Shown here: positions 1-8,924 of the stretch, one piece after another
Layout: each line of letters opens with the position of its first letter
Numbering within the stretch: position 1 is the stretch's first letter
Assembly: GCF_002777255.1 (NCBI RefSeq)
Contig: NZ_CP017634.1
Location: 3,236,903-3,300,902 of the forward strand
DNA from: Candidatus Formimonas warabiya
GTDB taxonomy: Bacteria > Bacillota > Dehalobacteriia > Dehalobacteriales > Dehalobacteriaceae
DNA length: 64,000 nt
Direction of reading: 5' to 3'
Notes under the pieces: generated by a model
Database searches by the model: none
Seen by the model: only the letters and a program-made list of their open reading frames with translations
Told to the model about the DNA's origin: nothing
Made by a program: the position numbers and the translations under genes

Positions 1-606
1 CCAACGATCAAAGGTATTGGGAACATATCCCCGAAAACGCATGATAAACGGGGACAGGACCCATAAGGCCAGCAGGCCCAGAATGGCTCTGCCAATAAAT
101 TCTCCCCCAAACCAGCCCGGGAACACGGCAACCAGCCAGAATTTCGGGGCCGCTTGACCTAAGAGAACATACCAGGAGCTCCAGAAGGATCCAATTAAAC
201 TATTGAGCAGGGCGCCAAAAATCAAAAACACGGCGATGCTCTTCAGATCCCGGGCCCGGGGATCACACTTGAAAAAGCGGAAGGCCAGCATCGGCAAAGC
301 GATTTCAAAAATTGTACAAATTTGGAACAGCAGTACAATGGTAATGGGCAATCCGCCAATCACGTTGCCGATAATCATGCCAATGCAGGCACCCAGAATG
401 CCCCAGACGCCGAACCAAAGCCCGGAAACCACATAAAGGCTCACAGCGATATTGAGACTAACAATAACGGCAGAAACCGAAAATCCCAGCATGGACAAAA
501 CCTGTAAAACCGCAATAATCCCCGCCCAAATGGCACAAGTGATAATGTTGATCGTACTTGGAGTCGGAACTGTTTCCCGGGTTCTTTCCACGATTACTTC
601 ACTCAT
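1..606 (-). CDS. Polytopic membrane protein, ECF-S/transporter-like, 3' end cut by window edge
   Basis: The reading frame runs from an ATG at 606 to the window edge (202 codons seen, no stop reached). The start has an AGGAGGTG ribosome binding site at about 611-618. The protein is very hydrophobic, with about six membrane segments (roughly residues 20-40, 42-60, 62-103, 121-137, 154-162 and 176-190) separated by short polar loops, one of them Arg/Asp-rich (FKCDPRARDLK). Size and hydrophobicity suggest the substrate-binding S component of an energy-coupling-factor transporter, but I see no diagnostic motif. It is the last gene visible in the catabolic operon, 176 bases after the Ftr-like gene and beyond a terminator-like hairpin. 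By position it may import the operon's substrate; this is inference. Confidence 0.6.
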   Translation of the reverse strand, partial: MSEVIVERTRETVPTPSTINIITCAIWAGIIAVLQVLSMLGFSVSAVIVSLNIAVSLYVVSGLWFGVWGILGACIGMIIGNVIGGLPITIVLLFQICTIFEIALPMLAFRFFKCDPRARDLKSIAVFLIFGALLNSLIGSFWSSWYVLLGQAAPKFWLVAVFPGWFGGEFIGRAILGLLALWVLSPFIMRFRGYVPNTFDRW

Positions 607-750
607 TCACGGCACCTCCTAATAATTTTTCATAATTAGCAAGTTTACATGAAGTTTACCAGCCCCTGAACAGAGTATCCATCCCATGATTTTTTCCTTC
701 GCCCATCCCCCCCTTAATCGTATTTTCCCTGCATCCCCCTTTCTTTTCTA

Positions 751-776
751 AAATGAGACCGACCCCGTTGCCGGTC
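751..776 (-). terminator. Weak intrinsic terminator after the Ftr-like gene
   Basis: On the minus strand a 7-bp stem (GACCGGC / GTCGGTC with one G-T pair, at 770-776 and 757-763) closes a 6-base loop and is followed by TCATTTT. It lies directly behind the stop of the Ftr-like gene. The short T-run suggests partial termination, so the membrane protein downstream may be expressed at a lower level. Confidence 0.5.
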
Positions 777-782
777 CTTATT

Positions 783-1652
783 TCAAGATTTCAAGATTTG
801 GTGCAGGAAGAACCGGTAAGGACCAAATTCCCCGCCAAAATTCATCGCCCCGATCTGTTTCACGCCAGGCACTTTACAGGCAGCACCTATGGATTCTTTT
901 AAGGCGCGCATCATCAGGGCCTCCTCCACACCAAACATCAATAGATTCAAAATGGAGCCCACCTGGTCCGGAACCTTTGACCCGGCCACCTTTTCTCTTA
1001 TTTTCGGGCAATATTCCTCCAGCCGGTATACCTGTTCCAAACCAAATCCCATGGGGGATACGCCATCAATTCCCTCAAGGGCCTTTTTCCCGGCGCTCAC
1101 AGCCAGGACGGCAGCCGATTCATTTTCCGCATAACAGACAAAATGTCCGTCAGTTCCCTGCAAGGAAACAGTCAGTTCCTCTTCAAAAACAAACTCACCC
1201 GTCGTAGTGGGTACCACACATACCCTGCGGCCGCCGATTTGCCCATGGTCTTCCTTTTCGTTAAAATGAGGACGAAGCAGCTCATATACGTTCATTTTTG
1301 ACGTGCCGGTAATCTGGGGAAGCATACCATTAAAAATGGCACAGGTGGGAATTAAAGTGGCCAGATGCACTCTTAAAGCCAGCTCTTGGATAAAATCACT
1401 GTGCCGGTTGGGAGGCATGGTCACAGCGCAAATAATTCCCGGTCGTCCATCCGGGGTCTCTTGGGGCAGGGCCCGTCGCTCAATGCCCCCATTGATTCTG
1501 GATCCCAGTTCGCTGGAGCCGGCGGCACCCACAAACTGATGGGCGGCACCAAGGGCTACCTCCTCAGAAATGGCCGTAATCACCAGGCGCACGACTTCCA
1601 ATGCCCAGGCTTCGGCAAAAGTGTCTTGGATCACCACTCCGTTCAGTTCCAT
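783..1652 (-). CDS. Formylmethanofuran:tetrahydromethanopterin formyltransferase homologue (Ftr/FhcD family)
   Basis: The protein (289 aa; the family is about 295-300) resembles Ftr over its full length. It has the N-terminal NGVVIQDTFAEAW block (residues 4-16), ETPDGRPG (65-72), and the C-terminal AACKVPGV (257-264) with NFGGEFG (271-277). In methanogens and methylotrophs Ftr/FhcD moves a formyl group between methanofuran and tetrahydromethanopterin. None of the usual partners (formylmethanofuran dehydrogenase/FhcABC, Mch, Mtd, Fae) is in this window. The gene instead ends a dehydrogenase-kinase-aldolase-oxidase-deaminase operon. Family membership is secure; the substrate is not. It could transfer a formyl group to or from another pterin-like or amine compound. 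The start ATG at 1652 follows AAGGAGG. Confidence 0.8.
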   Translation of the reverse strand: MELNGVVIQDTFAEAWALEVVRLVITAISEEVALGAAHQFVGAAGSSELGSRINGGIERRALPQETPDGRPGIICAVTMPPNRHSDFIQELALRVHLATLIPTCAIFNGMLPQITGTSKMNVYELLRPHFNEKEDHGQIGGRRVCVVPTTTGEFVFEEELTVSLQGTDGHFVCYAENESAAVLAVSAGKKALEGIDGVSPMGFGLEQVYRLEEYCPKIREKVAGSKVPDQVGSILNLLMFGVEEALMMRALKESIGAACKVPGVKQIGAMNFGGEFGPYRFFLHQILKS

Positions 1653-1687
1653 CGCTGACCCTCCTTACCCATGAATTCGAAAGCATG

Positions 1688-2710
1688 TCAGAGAACATGC
1701 CTATTTTGGATCAAAATCTTCAAGCCTTCTCTTTTCCTTGCCAGTTCAAAGGCCTTTTGAATATCCTCTAAAGCAAACCGGTGGGAAATGAGAGGCTCCA
1801 CCACCACGGCACCGGAAGCCATCGCCTGAAGGGCGTCTTCGTAGTGGCAAATCATAGAATCATAGCTCCCCATCAACTTAAGTTCCTGATAATGAACCAG
1901 ATCCAGGGGCAAGGCCAGTTTTTCCTTTAAGGCCGCAGCAAAATATAAAATCTGTCCCCCTCTGCCGGCCAGGTAGAGGGCCTGCTCCAAAACCTTTTCA
2001 TGCCCCACGGCCACAACGACGATATCGGCACCCCGGCCTCCGGTGAGGCGTCTCACTTCGGCCACCGGATCCCGTCTTTGGGCGTGAATGGTCTCATCGA
2101 TACCCGTTTGTTCGGCAATCTTGAGCTTGTGATCGGCCACCCCCACCAGGATCGTCCTTGCCCCCCGTTTTTTCAACAGCTGGCCATGGATGATGCCGAT
2201 GGGCCCATCCCCGAAAACCACCGCCGTATCCCCTATGCCTACCTCCAGTTTGCTGTTGCCATAGATGCAGCAGGAGACGGGTTCTGCCCAGGCGCCCTGA
2301 TCCCAGGACAGTCCGTCCGGGAGTCTGACTAAATTTCGGGAAGGGTAAACAGTATATTCCATAAAGCCGCCGGAGATATACCCCGCGTTCAGGCAAGCAC
2401 TGAATTTTCTCCTCCGGCACTGGTAACAATGCCCGCAGGTTAACCGGCCGTCAGGAACCACCCGGTCCCCCACCCGGACGGTAGTGACATGGGCACCCAC
2501 CTGATCCACCGTTCCCGCCAGCTCATGCCCCATTCTAAAAGGGTAGCTGATGTGCCATCCCCTGGGGACATTTCCCAAAAAAGCTTCGATATCTGTGCCG
2601 CAGATTCCCGCACTGGCCACCCGAATGCGCACCTGATCCGGTCCCGGCTCCGGTTTTTCTTCCTCCACAAGGTTGAATTTCAAGGGCTCGGTCAATAAGG
2701 CAACTTTCAT
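1688..2710 (-). CDS. Zinc-dependent medium-chain alcohol/polyol dehydrogenase (second copy in operon)
   Basis: This 340-aa medium-chain dehydrogenase/reductase resembles threonine and sorbitol dehydrogenases. Catalytic-zinc ligands are visible as C37 (in GICGTD) and H62-E63 (in GHELAG). The structural-zinc cysteines are C92, C95, C98 and C106. A Rossmann domain starts near residue 165 (VVFGDGPIGI). It should oxidise a secondary alcohol of a polyol or sugar acid with NAD(P)+ in the cytosol. It is only distantly similar to the other dehydrogenase at the head of the operon, so the pathway probably has two separate alcohol oxidations. The substrate cannot be told from sequence. Confidence 0.85.
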   Translation of the reverse strand: MKVALLTEPLKFNLVEEEKPEPGPDQVRIRVASAGICGTDIEAFLGNVPRGWHISYPFRMGHELAGTVDQVGAHVTTVRVGDRVVPDGRLTCGHCYQCRRRKFSACLNAGYISGGFMEYTVYPSRNLVRLPDGLSWDQGAWAEPVSCCIYGNSKLEVGIGDTAVVFGDGPIGIIHGQLLKKRGARTILVGVADHKLKIAEQTGIDETIHAQRRDPVAEVRRLTGGRGADIVVVAVGHEKVLEQALYLAGRGGQILYFAAALKEKLALPLDLVHYQELKLMGSYDSMICHYEDALQAMASGAVVVEPLISHRFALEDIQKAFELARKREGLKILIQNRHVL

Positions 2711-2734
2711 CTTTTTCCTCTCCCTTTCCTGCGC

Positions 2735-4138
2735 TTAAGGTGTAAAATAGGCGGGAAGTTTCAGTCCTGCGGCCTCAAAACGCCTTTGGGCAAATTTCTC
2801 CGCCTGGGAAACCGCCTTTTCCTCATCAAGATTGAGGAGGAGCTGCTTTTCTACCACGACCTTGCCGTCTACAATCACGGTATCCACATTATTCGTGTTG
2901 GCACAGTAAACCAAATTGTTAATCACATTGTTCACGGGACGCATATTGATGGAGGTGAGATCTACTAAAATCAGATCGGCCAGTTTACCCGGCTCCAGGG
3001 AACCCAGTTTGTCACCCAGGCCGATGGCCCTGGCTCCGCCCAGGGTCGCCATTTCTAGGGCCTGGTAGCTGGAAAGGCAGGCGGAATCCAACTGATGCAC
3101 CCGTTGGAGCAGAACCGTGGTACGCATGGTTTCGAAGAGATCGGTATTATCATTGACCGCGCAACTGTCCGTGCCTAAAGAAATATTGATGCCGGCCCGG
3201 GCCATTTTAGCAATGGGCGCCACGCCGGAGGCGATTTTCATGTTGCATTCAGGATTATGGACCACGGAAGTGCCCGTCTCCTTGAGAATCTGAATGTCCT
3301 CGTCCGTAAGCCAGATACCGTGGGCGACAAAAACGTCCGGTCCCAGGATGCCTAATTGATGCAAATAACCGGTGGGCGTTTTGTGATATTTTTTCGAGAT
3401 GTTCTGAAATTCGAAGTTCGTTTCCGCCAAATGAAGATGCACCAGAACCTTGTTTTTATCCGCTTCTTCCCGCACCTTGGAAATCAATGCCGGGGAGCAG
3501 GAATTGGGGCAGGCAATGCCGTAGCAAAAGGCCACCCGGCGGTCTTTGGAGCGGGCGCACCTTTCTATCAACCGGTCCGCCAATCCAAATATCTCCCCGT
3601 CACTTAAAATCGCCTCCGGGGGCGTCCATTGATCATTATCCGTAAAGGTGAGGGTGTGCACCCCTCTGATTCCCGTGTGCTCATAGACATCGATGGTTTC
3701 CAGGGGCGTGGCCCATTCCATGTTCACGGCCGTGGTAATGCCGCATTTTAGGGCCTCGATACAGCCATGCAGCGTGGCATAATACTGAAGCTCAGGACGG
3801 TGAGCCAAATAATCCTGGACCGCCAGTCTGATCCGGGGAAAGCTCACCTCTTCGATCCACTTGATTAAAGGCAGGTCGTCCTTGGCGCCCTTGAGAAAAT
3901 TTTGCAGGAAATGGCAATGGGCATTGATTAAACCGGGCAGCACGGCTTTATGACGGGCATCGATGGTTTTTCGGCCGGAATATCTTTCGCCCAATTCTTC
4001 TTGGGGGCCGACAGCGATGATTTTACCCCCGTCTATCGCCACTGCCCCATCACCCATGATCTGATCGGGACCGGTGACAGGGACGATTAGCCCGTGTTCA
4101 ATCAAAATGTCTACCTGGCGTTTGCATGAATTATTCAT
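2735..4138 (-). CDS. Amidohydrolase, SAH/MTA deaminase - guanine deaminase (SsnA/AtzB-like) family
   Basis: The 467-aa protein has the layout of metal-dependent deaminases. It has a small N-terminal beta domain, the metal motif HCH (H74, H76), H236 and E239 in HLHLAET, H273 in AHGIW and D324 in LGTDS, then a C-terminal beta domain with EPGKLADLIL. Families with this pattern deaminate adenosyl compounds, guanine or pterins, or dechlorinate triazines. The start ATG at 4138 follows GAGGTGC and overlaps the end of the Fe-S subunit gene by 8 bases, so the two are translationally coupled. In this operon it implies a nitrogen-bearing substrate or intermediate, which is unusual for a sugar pathway. 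The exact substrate is unknown. Confidence 0.8.
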   Translation of the reverse strand: MNNSCKRQVDILIEHGLIVPVTGPDQIMGDGAVAIDGGKIIAVGPQEELGERYSGRKTIDARHKAVLPGLINAHCHFLQNFLKGAKDDLPLIKWIEEVSFPRIRLAVQDYLAHRPELQYYATLHGCIEALKCGITTAVNMEWATPLETIDVYEHTGIRGVHTLTFTDNDQWTPPEAILSDGEIFGLADRLIERCARSKDRRVAFCYGIACPNSCSPALISKVREEADKNKVLVHLHLAETNFEFQNISKKYHKTPTGYLHQLGILGPDVFVAHGIWLTDEDIQILKETGTSVVHNPECNMKIASGVAPIAKMARAGINISLGTDSCAVNDNTDLFETMRTTVLLQRVHQLDSACLSSYQALEMATLGGARAIGLGDKLGSLEPGKLADLILVDLTSINMRPVNNVINNLVYCANTNNVDTVIVDGKVVVEKQLLLNLDEEKAVSQAEKFAQRRFEAAGLKLPAYFTP

Positions 4139-5270
4139 GATTCAGCACCTCATTCACAATCTCCGAAAGGAATTTCACGGTGACTTTTGACTGGGAAAAA
4201 CCGGCGGCTCTTTTCAGGTTGATATAGCAGGCCGGACAGGAGGTCACCAGTACGTCGGCCCCTGCTTCTCCCGCCTCCTGGATCCTGTCTATGGCCACCT
4301 GCATGGACAACTCATTCATTTTTTCCACTTCCGCCAAACTGGCCCCGCAGCATTTAGACTTTTCATGATGTTGCTTCATTTCCACAAGGCGGAGACCCGG
4401 TATAGACTGGAGCAACTGCCTCGGTTCTTCATAGATCCCCAATTGTCTTCCCAATACGCAAGGATCATGCCATGTAACGACCTGATCATAATGAGAAAAG
4501 GATACATTATTTTTAATTTCAGAAAATAAAAACTGCGATATATCCATCACCGGGTAAGGCTGCGTCAACCCTAACAGGTGGGGATAGATATTTTTTAAAG
4601 CATGAAAGCAGCCGGGACAACTGGTAAGGATCAGGTTAGGATGATACTGCCCGATGATATCTAGATTTCTTGCCCCTGCTTTTTTCATTTCCTCGATCTG
4701 TCCGCTTTCATAGAGCGGATAGCCACAGCAGGCGTCTTCATCCATGATATGAAAATCCCATCCCAGCTTGGTGAAGATCTCCTTATTGGCCCGGATGATT
4801 TTGGGCGCGTTATAATTGGCATTACAGCCGGGATAATAGAGGATGTTTACTTTCCCCTCCTCTTTGGACCGGTCCGCATACTTATGTCTTCTTCTTGCTC
4901 CAAAGGGGTGCCCAACTTTTTCGATGTTTTCCGCCATCACCCGGTGTTCCGGAACTGTGCGGCCCTGTTCGGCAATTTCCCTGCGCAGGGCCTGAAATAT
5001 TTCATGTAAGGGCATCTCCACCGGGCAGGCTACTTCACAACGGCCGCATAAGGTACACTGATAAATATGTTCCACCATCTGCGGGGTCAGGTCTAATTCT
5101 CCTTCACTGAGGTCTTTCGCTAATTTTACCCTGCCCCGGGCATACTGGGTTTCCCAACCGGGCGTATATTTATAGACAGGACAAACCGTTTCCAGGTCGG
5201 CCCACCCCCAGATCCGGCAGAAGCCGCATCGGGTGCAATGATTAATTTTATCCAGATAGTCTTTCAGCAC
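4131..5270 (-). CDS. GlcF-like (Fe-S)-binding oxidoreductase subunit with two CCG domains
   Basis: The 379-aa protein carries two N-terminal [4Fe-4S] motifs: C12-C15-C18 with C30 eleven residues later, and C72-C75-C78-C82. Two cysteine-rich CCG domains follow (YYPGC...DACCGYP and WHDPC...KCCGAS). This is the architecture of the iron-sulfur subunit of glycolate/lactate-type oxidases and of HdrD-like proteins. It should take electrons from the flavoprotein encoded just upstream and pass them to quinone or another carrier. The GTG start at 5270 follows AGGAGGGG with a 7-base spacer. The first cluster motif is odd: the last cysteine is normally three or four residues after the third. Confidence 0.88.
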   Translation of the reverse strand: MLKDYLDKINHCTRCGFCRIWGWADLETVCPVYKYTPGWETQYARGRVKLAKDLSEGELDLTPQMVEHIYQCTLCGRCEVACPVEMPLHEIFQALRREIAEQGRTVPEHRVMAENIEKVGHPFGARRRHKYADRSKEEGKVNILYYPGCNANYNAPKIIRANKEIFTKLGWDFHIMDEDACCGYPLYESGQIEEMKKAGARNLDIIGQYHPNLILTSCPGCFHALKNIYPHLLGLTQPYPVMDISQFLFSEIKNNVSFSHYDQVVTWHDPCVLGRQLGIYEEPRQLLQSIPGLRLVEMKQHHEKSKCCGASLAEVEKMNELSMQVAIDRIQEAGEAGADVLVTSCPACYINLKRAAGFSQSKVTVKFLSEIVNEVLNHE

Positions 5271-5283
5271 GGTGATCCCCCTC

Positions 5284-6627
5284 CTAGAGGCCTGCGACGC
5301 CAGGATTCATGATGTGATTCGGGTCCACAGCCGTCTTGATCGCTTGGGCCAGCTTCCCATAACCGGTGTCTGCCAGATATTTTTTCAGATAGGGGGCCCA
5401 TTGCCTCCCTTTGGAATAAGGCGCCCCGCCCATTTCCAGGGCTTTATCCATCATTTCATCTAAGGCGGCCCGTATTTTATGGTACTCCTCTTCATCTCCG
5501 GGAAAGTGGAATAATAAGGCGACTACTTCCGAGGCCGACGGTCCGGGAAAAACTTGCTGCACATAATTCTTAATCTGATGACGGTCTATGATTTCCCGCA
5601 TCACGCGCAGACCGCCGTCCAATTGATCAAAAGGCAGGAAAAAGTTTACCACCCCGGCGATGCCCTCTTTAAATTCCATACCCGTATTATACCAGCGGTA
5701 ACTCCAGAACTTGTTCGGTTCCTCGGCACCTCTTAACTCAACCCCCGGGTATTTCAAAATCAGATCACGGACTCTCTCTTTGCGCAGGGCCACTTCGTCG
5801 TGATACCCTTCAATATTAATATCGAACAGCACATAATCCGGGTTGACCAGAGGGGCAGAAATATAACAGGTAAGATTGTGTATTGCTATTTCCTGAAATA
5901 TTTTGATCGCCACACCGCGGTCTCTCACAATAAATCGCTCTAAATATATTTCCTCCGGATAAGGATACAGCCGTAAAGTGGCCTCTGTGACAATGCCGTA
6001 CGCGCCTTCCGCGCCTAAAAACAGCCCCGTTAAATCCGGACCTAAGGCATAGCGAAAGAAAGTATCGGCTTGGGGGTTGGCCCCTGTTCCCGTATTGACC
6101 ACGTCACCCGTAGGCAGTACCGCTTTCACGCCTAAAATCTGATCCCCCTGGCTGACGTATTTGATGTTGCCCCAGCCCACACCCGGGCGGGACAAATGGG
6201 CCCCCACCGTTCCGGCTAAGGCTCCGGAAGGCGCCACGCCGATTTTCCATCCTTTTTCTTCTAAGGAGTTCATTAATTTCCCGAAGGTCACCCCTGCTTG
6301 CACCGTTACCGTGGCATTTTCCTCATCAATATGGAGAATCTGGTTCAAGCGCAGGGTCTCCAAGACTATGCCGCCCTCGACGGCCTGGCAGCCGCCTTCC
6401 TGGGCGGACCCGCCCCCCCGGGGAGAAACGGGAACTTTATTTTTATGGGCGAATTTCATAATTTCCCCAATTTCGTCTGTGGATCCGGGCCGCACCACGG
6501 CCACCGGCCGCCGGGGCAGAGACACGCCAAAATCATTGGTATAGGTACGTAAAATAAATTCCTCTACCGTGACATATTTGGGACCAACAATCTGGGAGAG
6601 CTCATGCACCATCTTTTCCCCATTCAC
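5284..6627 (-). CDS. FAD-linked oxidase, GlcD/D-lactate dehydrogenase type
   Basis: This flavoprotein (447 aa from the chosen start) has the PCMH-type FAD-binding fold: PRRPVAVVRPGSTDEI near residue 40, PRGGGS with GG following, and APSGALAGTVGAHLS near residue 150. The C-terminal domain ends in DPNHIMNPG, typical of GlcD and related 2-hydroxyacid dehydrogenases. It would oxidise a 2-hydroxyacid or similar alcohol and reduce the adjacent Fe-S subunit, encoded 13 bases downstream. I chose the GTG at 6627, nine bases after GGAGG. A TTG at 6636 abuts that site and is less likely, and an ATG at 6612 is also possible. Confidence 0.87.
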   Translation of the reverse strand: MNGEKMVHELSQIVGPKYVTVEEFILRTYTNDFGVSLPRRPVAVVRPGSTDEIGEIMKFAHKNKVPVSPRGGGSAQEGGCQAVEGGIVLETLRLNQILHIDEENATVTVQAGVTFGKLMNSLEEKGWKIGVAPSGALAGTVGAHLSRPGVGWGNIKYVSQGDQILGVKAVLPTGDVVNTGTGANPQADTFFRYALGPDLTGLFLGAEGAYGIVTEATLRLYPYPEEIYLERFIVRDRGVAIKIFQEIAIHNLTCYISAPLVNPDYVLFDINIEGYHDEVALRKERVRDLILKYPGVELRGAEEPNKFWSYRWYNTGMEFKEGIAGVVNFFLPFDQLDGGLRVMREIIDRHQIKNYVQQVFPGPSASEVVALLFHFPGDEEEYHKIRAALDEMMDKALEMGGAPYSKGRQWAPYLKKYLADTGYGKLAQAIKTAVDPNHIMNPGVAGL

Positions 6628-6653
6628 TCCGGTCAACCTCCTTAGACCCAGGA

Positions 6654-7412
6654 TTATTCCAAAAACAAAGCCTCTTTCATTTTTCGCACTAAAGCTTCCG
6701 GATCATCATCCTGCCAGACCTTGCGGCCAATGGCCACGCCGGATGCGCCTCCGGCCACGATTTCCTTGATTAGGTTGATCGTCCCTTCCACCTTATCCTC
6801 GCCCTTTTTATTTTCTCCTCCGGCAATAATGATGGGCAAGCGGACGGCATCCACCACTTGTCTAAAAGCAACAGGGTCCCCGCAGTAATTGGTTTTAATA
6901 ATATCTGCGCCCAACTCCATGCCTAAACGGGCCACATGGGCAATGGCGTCGGCCTGATAGAATTTGTCCGCGGCAGGCATCATTTCTGCCAAAACGGGCA
7001 TATCATACTTGTACGCCGACTCAATCAGCTCGCTCATCCAGCGCATGATGCCACTTTCGCCGCCCCGGCCGAAAAAGATGGAAACAGCTACCGCGTCCAC
7101 ATCCATCCTCAGTGCGGTTTCCAGAGTAGCGGCAGGCGTTTCCTGGATCGCTTCTGCACTGGGACCCGCCACAATACTGACTCTTAATACGGTGCCAATC
7201 TCGGGTGAAACCAGGGAAGCCACTTGCTTCAAAAAACCGGGCGTCACTAAAAGGGCATTGGTTCCTCCGGCCAAAACCTTTTGGACAATTTCTTTCGGTT
7301 GATGGATCCCTTGTAATGGCCCTAACCAGGGGGCATGATCCAGGGGGGTCATCAAACATCTCCGCTGGGGTCCGATAAAAATTCGTTGCATTCTTCTTTC
7401 TTTCCCTGACAT
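6654..7412 (-). CDS. Class I aldolase of the DhnA/LsrF/ADTH-synthase family
   Basis: The 252-aa protein is a Schiff-base aldolase of the archaeal-type fructose-bisphosphate aldolase family. The likely Schiff-base lysine is K173 in IIKTNY, and a family aspartate is D25 in LDHAP. The phosphate-binding AGGE and SGVAIGRKVWQ segments near the C-terminus are intact. Relatives cleave fructose-1-phosphate or phospho-AI-2 (LsrF), or make the aminoshikimate precursor. With the FGGY kinase encoded 33 bases upstream, it most simply cleaves a phosphorylated ketose made by that kinase. The start ATG at 7412 follows AAGGAGTG. Confidence 0.82.
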   Translation of the reverse strand: MSGKERRMQRIFIGPQRRCLMTPLDHAPWLGPLQGIHQPKEIVQKVLAGGTNALLVTPGFLKQVASLVSPEIGTVLRVSIVAGPSAEAIQETPAATLETALRMDVDAVAVSIFFGRGGESGIMRWMSELIESAYKYDMPVLAEMMPAADKFYQADAIAHVARLGMELGADIIKTNYCGDPVAFRQVVDAVRLPIIIAGGENKKGEDKVEGTINLIKEIVAGGASGVAIGRKVWQDDDPEALVRKMKEALFLE

Positions 7413-7445
7413 GATCCAACACTCCTTCCTATTTTTGAGGTGCCA

Positions 7446-8924
7446 TTATTTTGATGCGTTGGCCGCCGCAAACCTGGAAAACTGACGATATTTCTGATAA
7501 TTCTCCTCATAAACCCCGCTTAACTCCGGCCGGCAGCAAATGACCCGGGGTTGATCAAAGGAAGCAGTCAATATCTCTTCAAAATCTGCTTGCTCCAAAT
7601 AATCCATACAGGCGGCAAAGAGCACCCGGGTTACGGTTTCCTGGCCCGTATAAATGAAGACGTCCATTTGACACACATCCGCCATGATTTGGGCCCAACC
7701 GGGCGTTCTTACTCCCCCTGCCGCCAGGGCCAATTCCGTAACCGGGACCCCGGATTCTCGAAAAAGATCTAAGATATGCCTCAGGCTGAAGGCCACTCCT
7801 TCCAGGACCGCCCGGGTCAGATGACGCATATCATGGGAAATCTTTAACCCGGTAAAACCGCCTGTAATTTGATCACTCCAATAGGGACTTCTCTCTCCCG
7901 CCAAATAAGGCAAAAAGACGAGGCCTTCGGCACCGGGTTTTACGTCCAGGGCCGCATGAATAAAGCTTTCAAAAGGTATGTGACGTTCCCGGCCTCCATA
8001 AACTTGCTCATAGAGCCAATCCAGGGCCGCCCCGGTGATGGAAGAAACGCCGCCAAAAAGATGAAAGGAACCCATGCGGAGAGAATATAGAGAATGGTCA
8101 GGGGCCGATACGTTACGGTGATCAAAGAGTCGGGTAAAAATCATGGAAGAACTGCCTAAGGAGCAAACTACGCGCCCCTCTTTCAGGGGAGCCCCTCCCA
8201 GCAAGGCTGCCATATCTCCCATGCCAATCACCACTTTGAGATTTGGGTTCAGCCCTAATTCTTCCGCCACAGAGGACAGGACCGTGCCACCGTCGGCATT
8301 TGAAGGTCTGATGGGCGGCAAGACCTCCGGCGCCCAGCCCAGCATTTTCACACGCTCCGGGTCCCAGCATTTCCCTTCCCAATCATATAAACCGGACCCG
8401 ATGGCGTCTGTTTCGTCGGTACAGATTTCCCCCGTAAAACGCCAGCGCAGGTAATCTTTCGGCCATAAGATGCGCTTTGCTTTCTCCATTAATTCCGGCC
8501 GGTGCCGATGCATCCAGAGCAATTTCGGTAATGTGTATGTACTGTTTAATTGATAAGGGGGCAGATTTAATTTTTGTCTTAATTCCTCCGTTTCCCCTGC
8601 GGCACGCCGGTCCAGCCACAGAATGGCCGGGGATATCGGAACGTTTTCCTGATCCAGCAGTACCCCCGTATGCATTTGCCCTGTAAAAGAAACGGCTGAT
8701 AGTTTTTTCAGCTGGATGTCTTGGCTTTCCAGATCAAGGAGGGCCTTTTTCAAGGCCAGCCACCAAGTTTCCGGATCAATTTCCGCCCAACCGGACTGGG
8801 GGATGGCATAGGTATAAGCTACTCGGGAAAGGGCCTGGATCTCTCCTGTGCCATTAAATGCCACTGCTTTTAATGACGAAGTCCCCACATCAATCCCTAA
8901 AATCCCCAGCCCGTCATGCTTCAC
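7446..8924 (-). CDS. FGGY-family carbohydrate kinase (xylulokinase-like)
   Basis: The 492-aa kinase has the N-terminal nucleotide-binding motif DVGTSSLK (12-19), a xylulokinase-like GQMHTG (82-87), a likely catalytic aspartate D237 in GMGD, and the C-terminal FGGY signature region (LALAAGGVRTPGWAQIMAD). It should phosphorylate a ketose, polyol or autoinducer-like sugar with ATP. Its start overlaps the stop of the upstream dehydrogenase by four bases (ATGA), so the two are translationally coupled: oxidation, then phosphorylation, then aldol cleavage by the next gene. Annotation as xylulokinase would be too specific; LsrK and other FGGY kinases are equally plausible. Confidence 0.85.
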   Translation of the reverse strand: MKHDGLGILGIDVGTSSLKAVAFNGTGEIQALSRVAYTYAIPQSGWAEIDPETWWLALKKALLDLESQDIQLKKLSAVSFTGQMHTGVLLDQENVPISPAILWLDRRAAGETEELRQKLNLPPYQLNSTYTLPKLLWMHRHRPELMEKAKRILWPKDYLRWRFTGEICTDETDAIGSGLYDWEGKCWDPERVKMLGWAPEVLPPIRPSNADGGTVLSSVAEELGLNPNLKVVIGMGDMAALLGGAPLKEGRVVCSLGSSSMIFTRLFDHRNVSAPDHSLYSLRMGSFHLFGGVSSITGAALDWLYEQVYGGRERHIPFESFIHAALDVKPGAEGLVFLPYLAGERSPYWSDQITGGFTGLKISHDMRHLTRAVLEGVAFSLRHILDLFRESGVPVTELALAAGGVRTPGWAQIMADVCQMDVFIYTGQETVTRVLFAACMDYLEQADFEEILTASFDQPRVICCRPELSGVYEENYQKYRQFSRFAAANASK

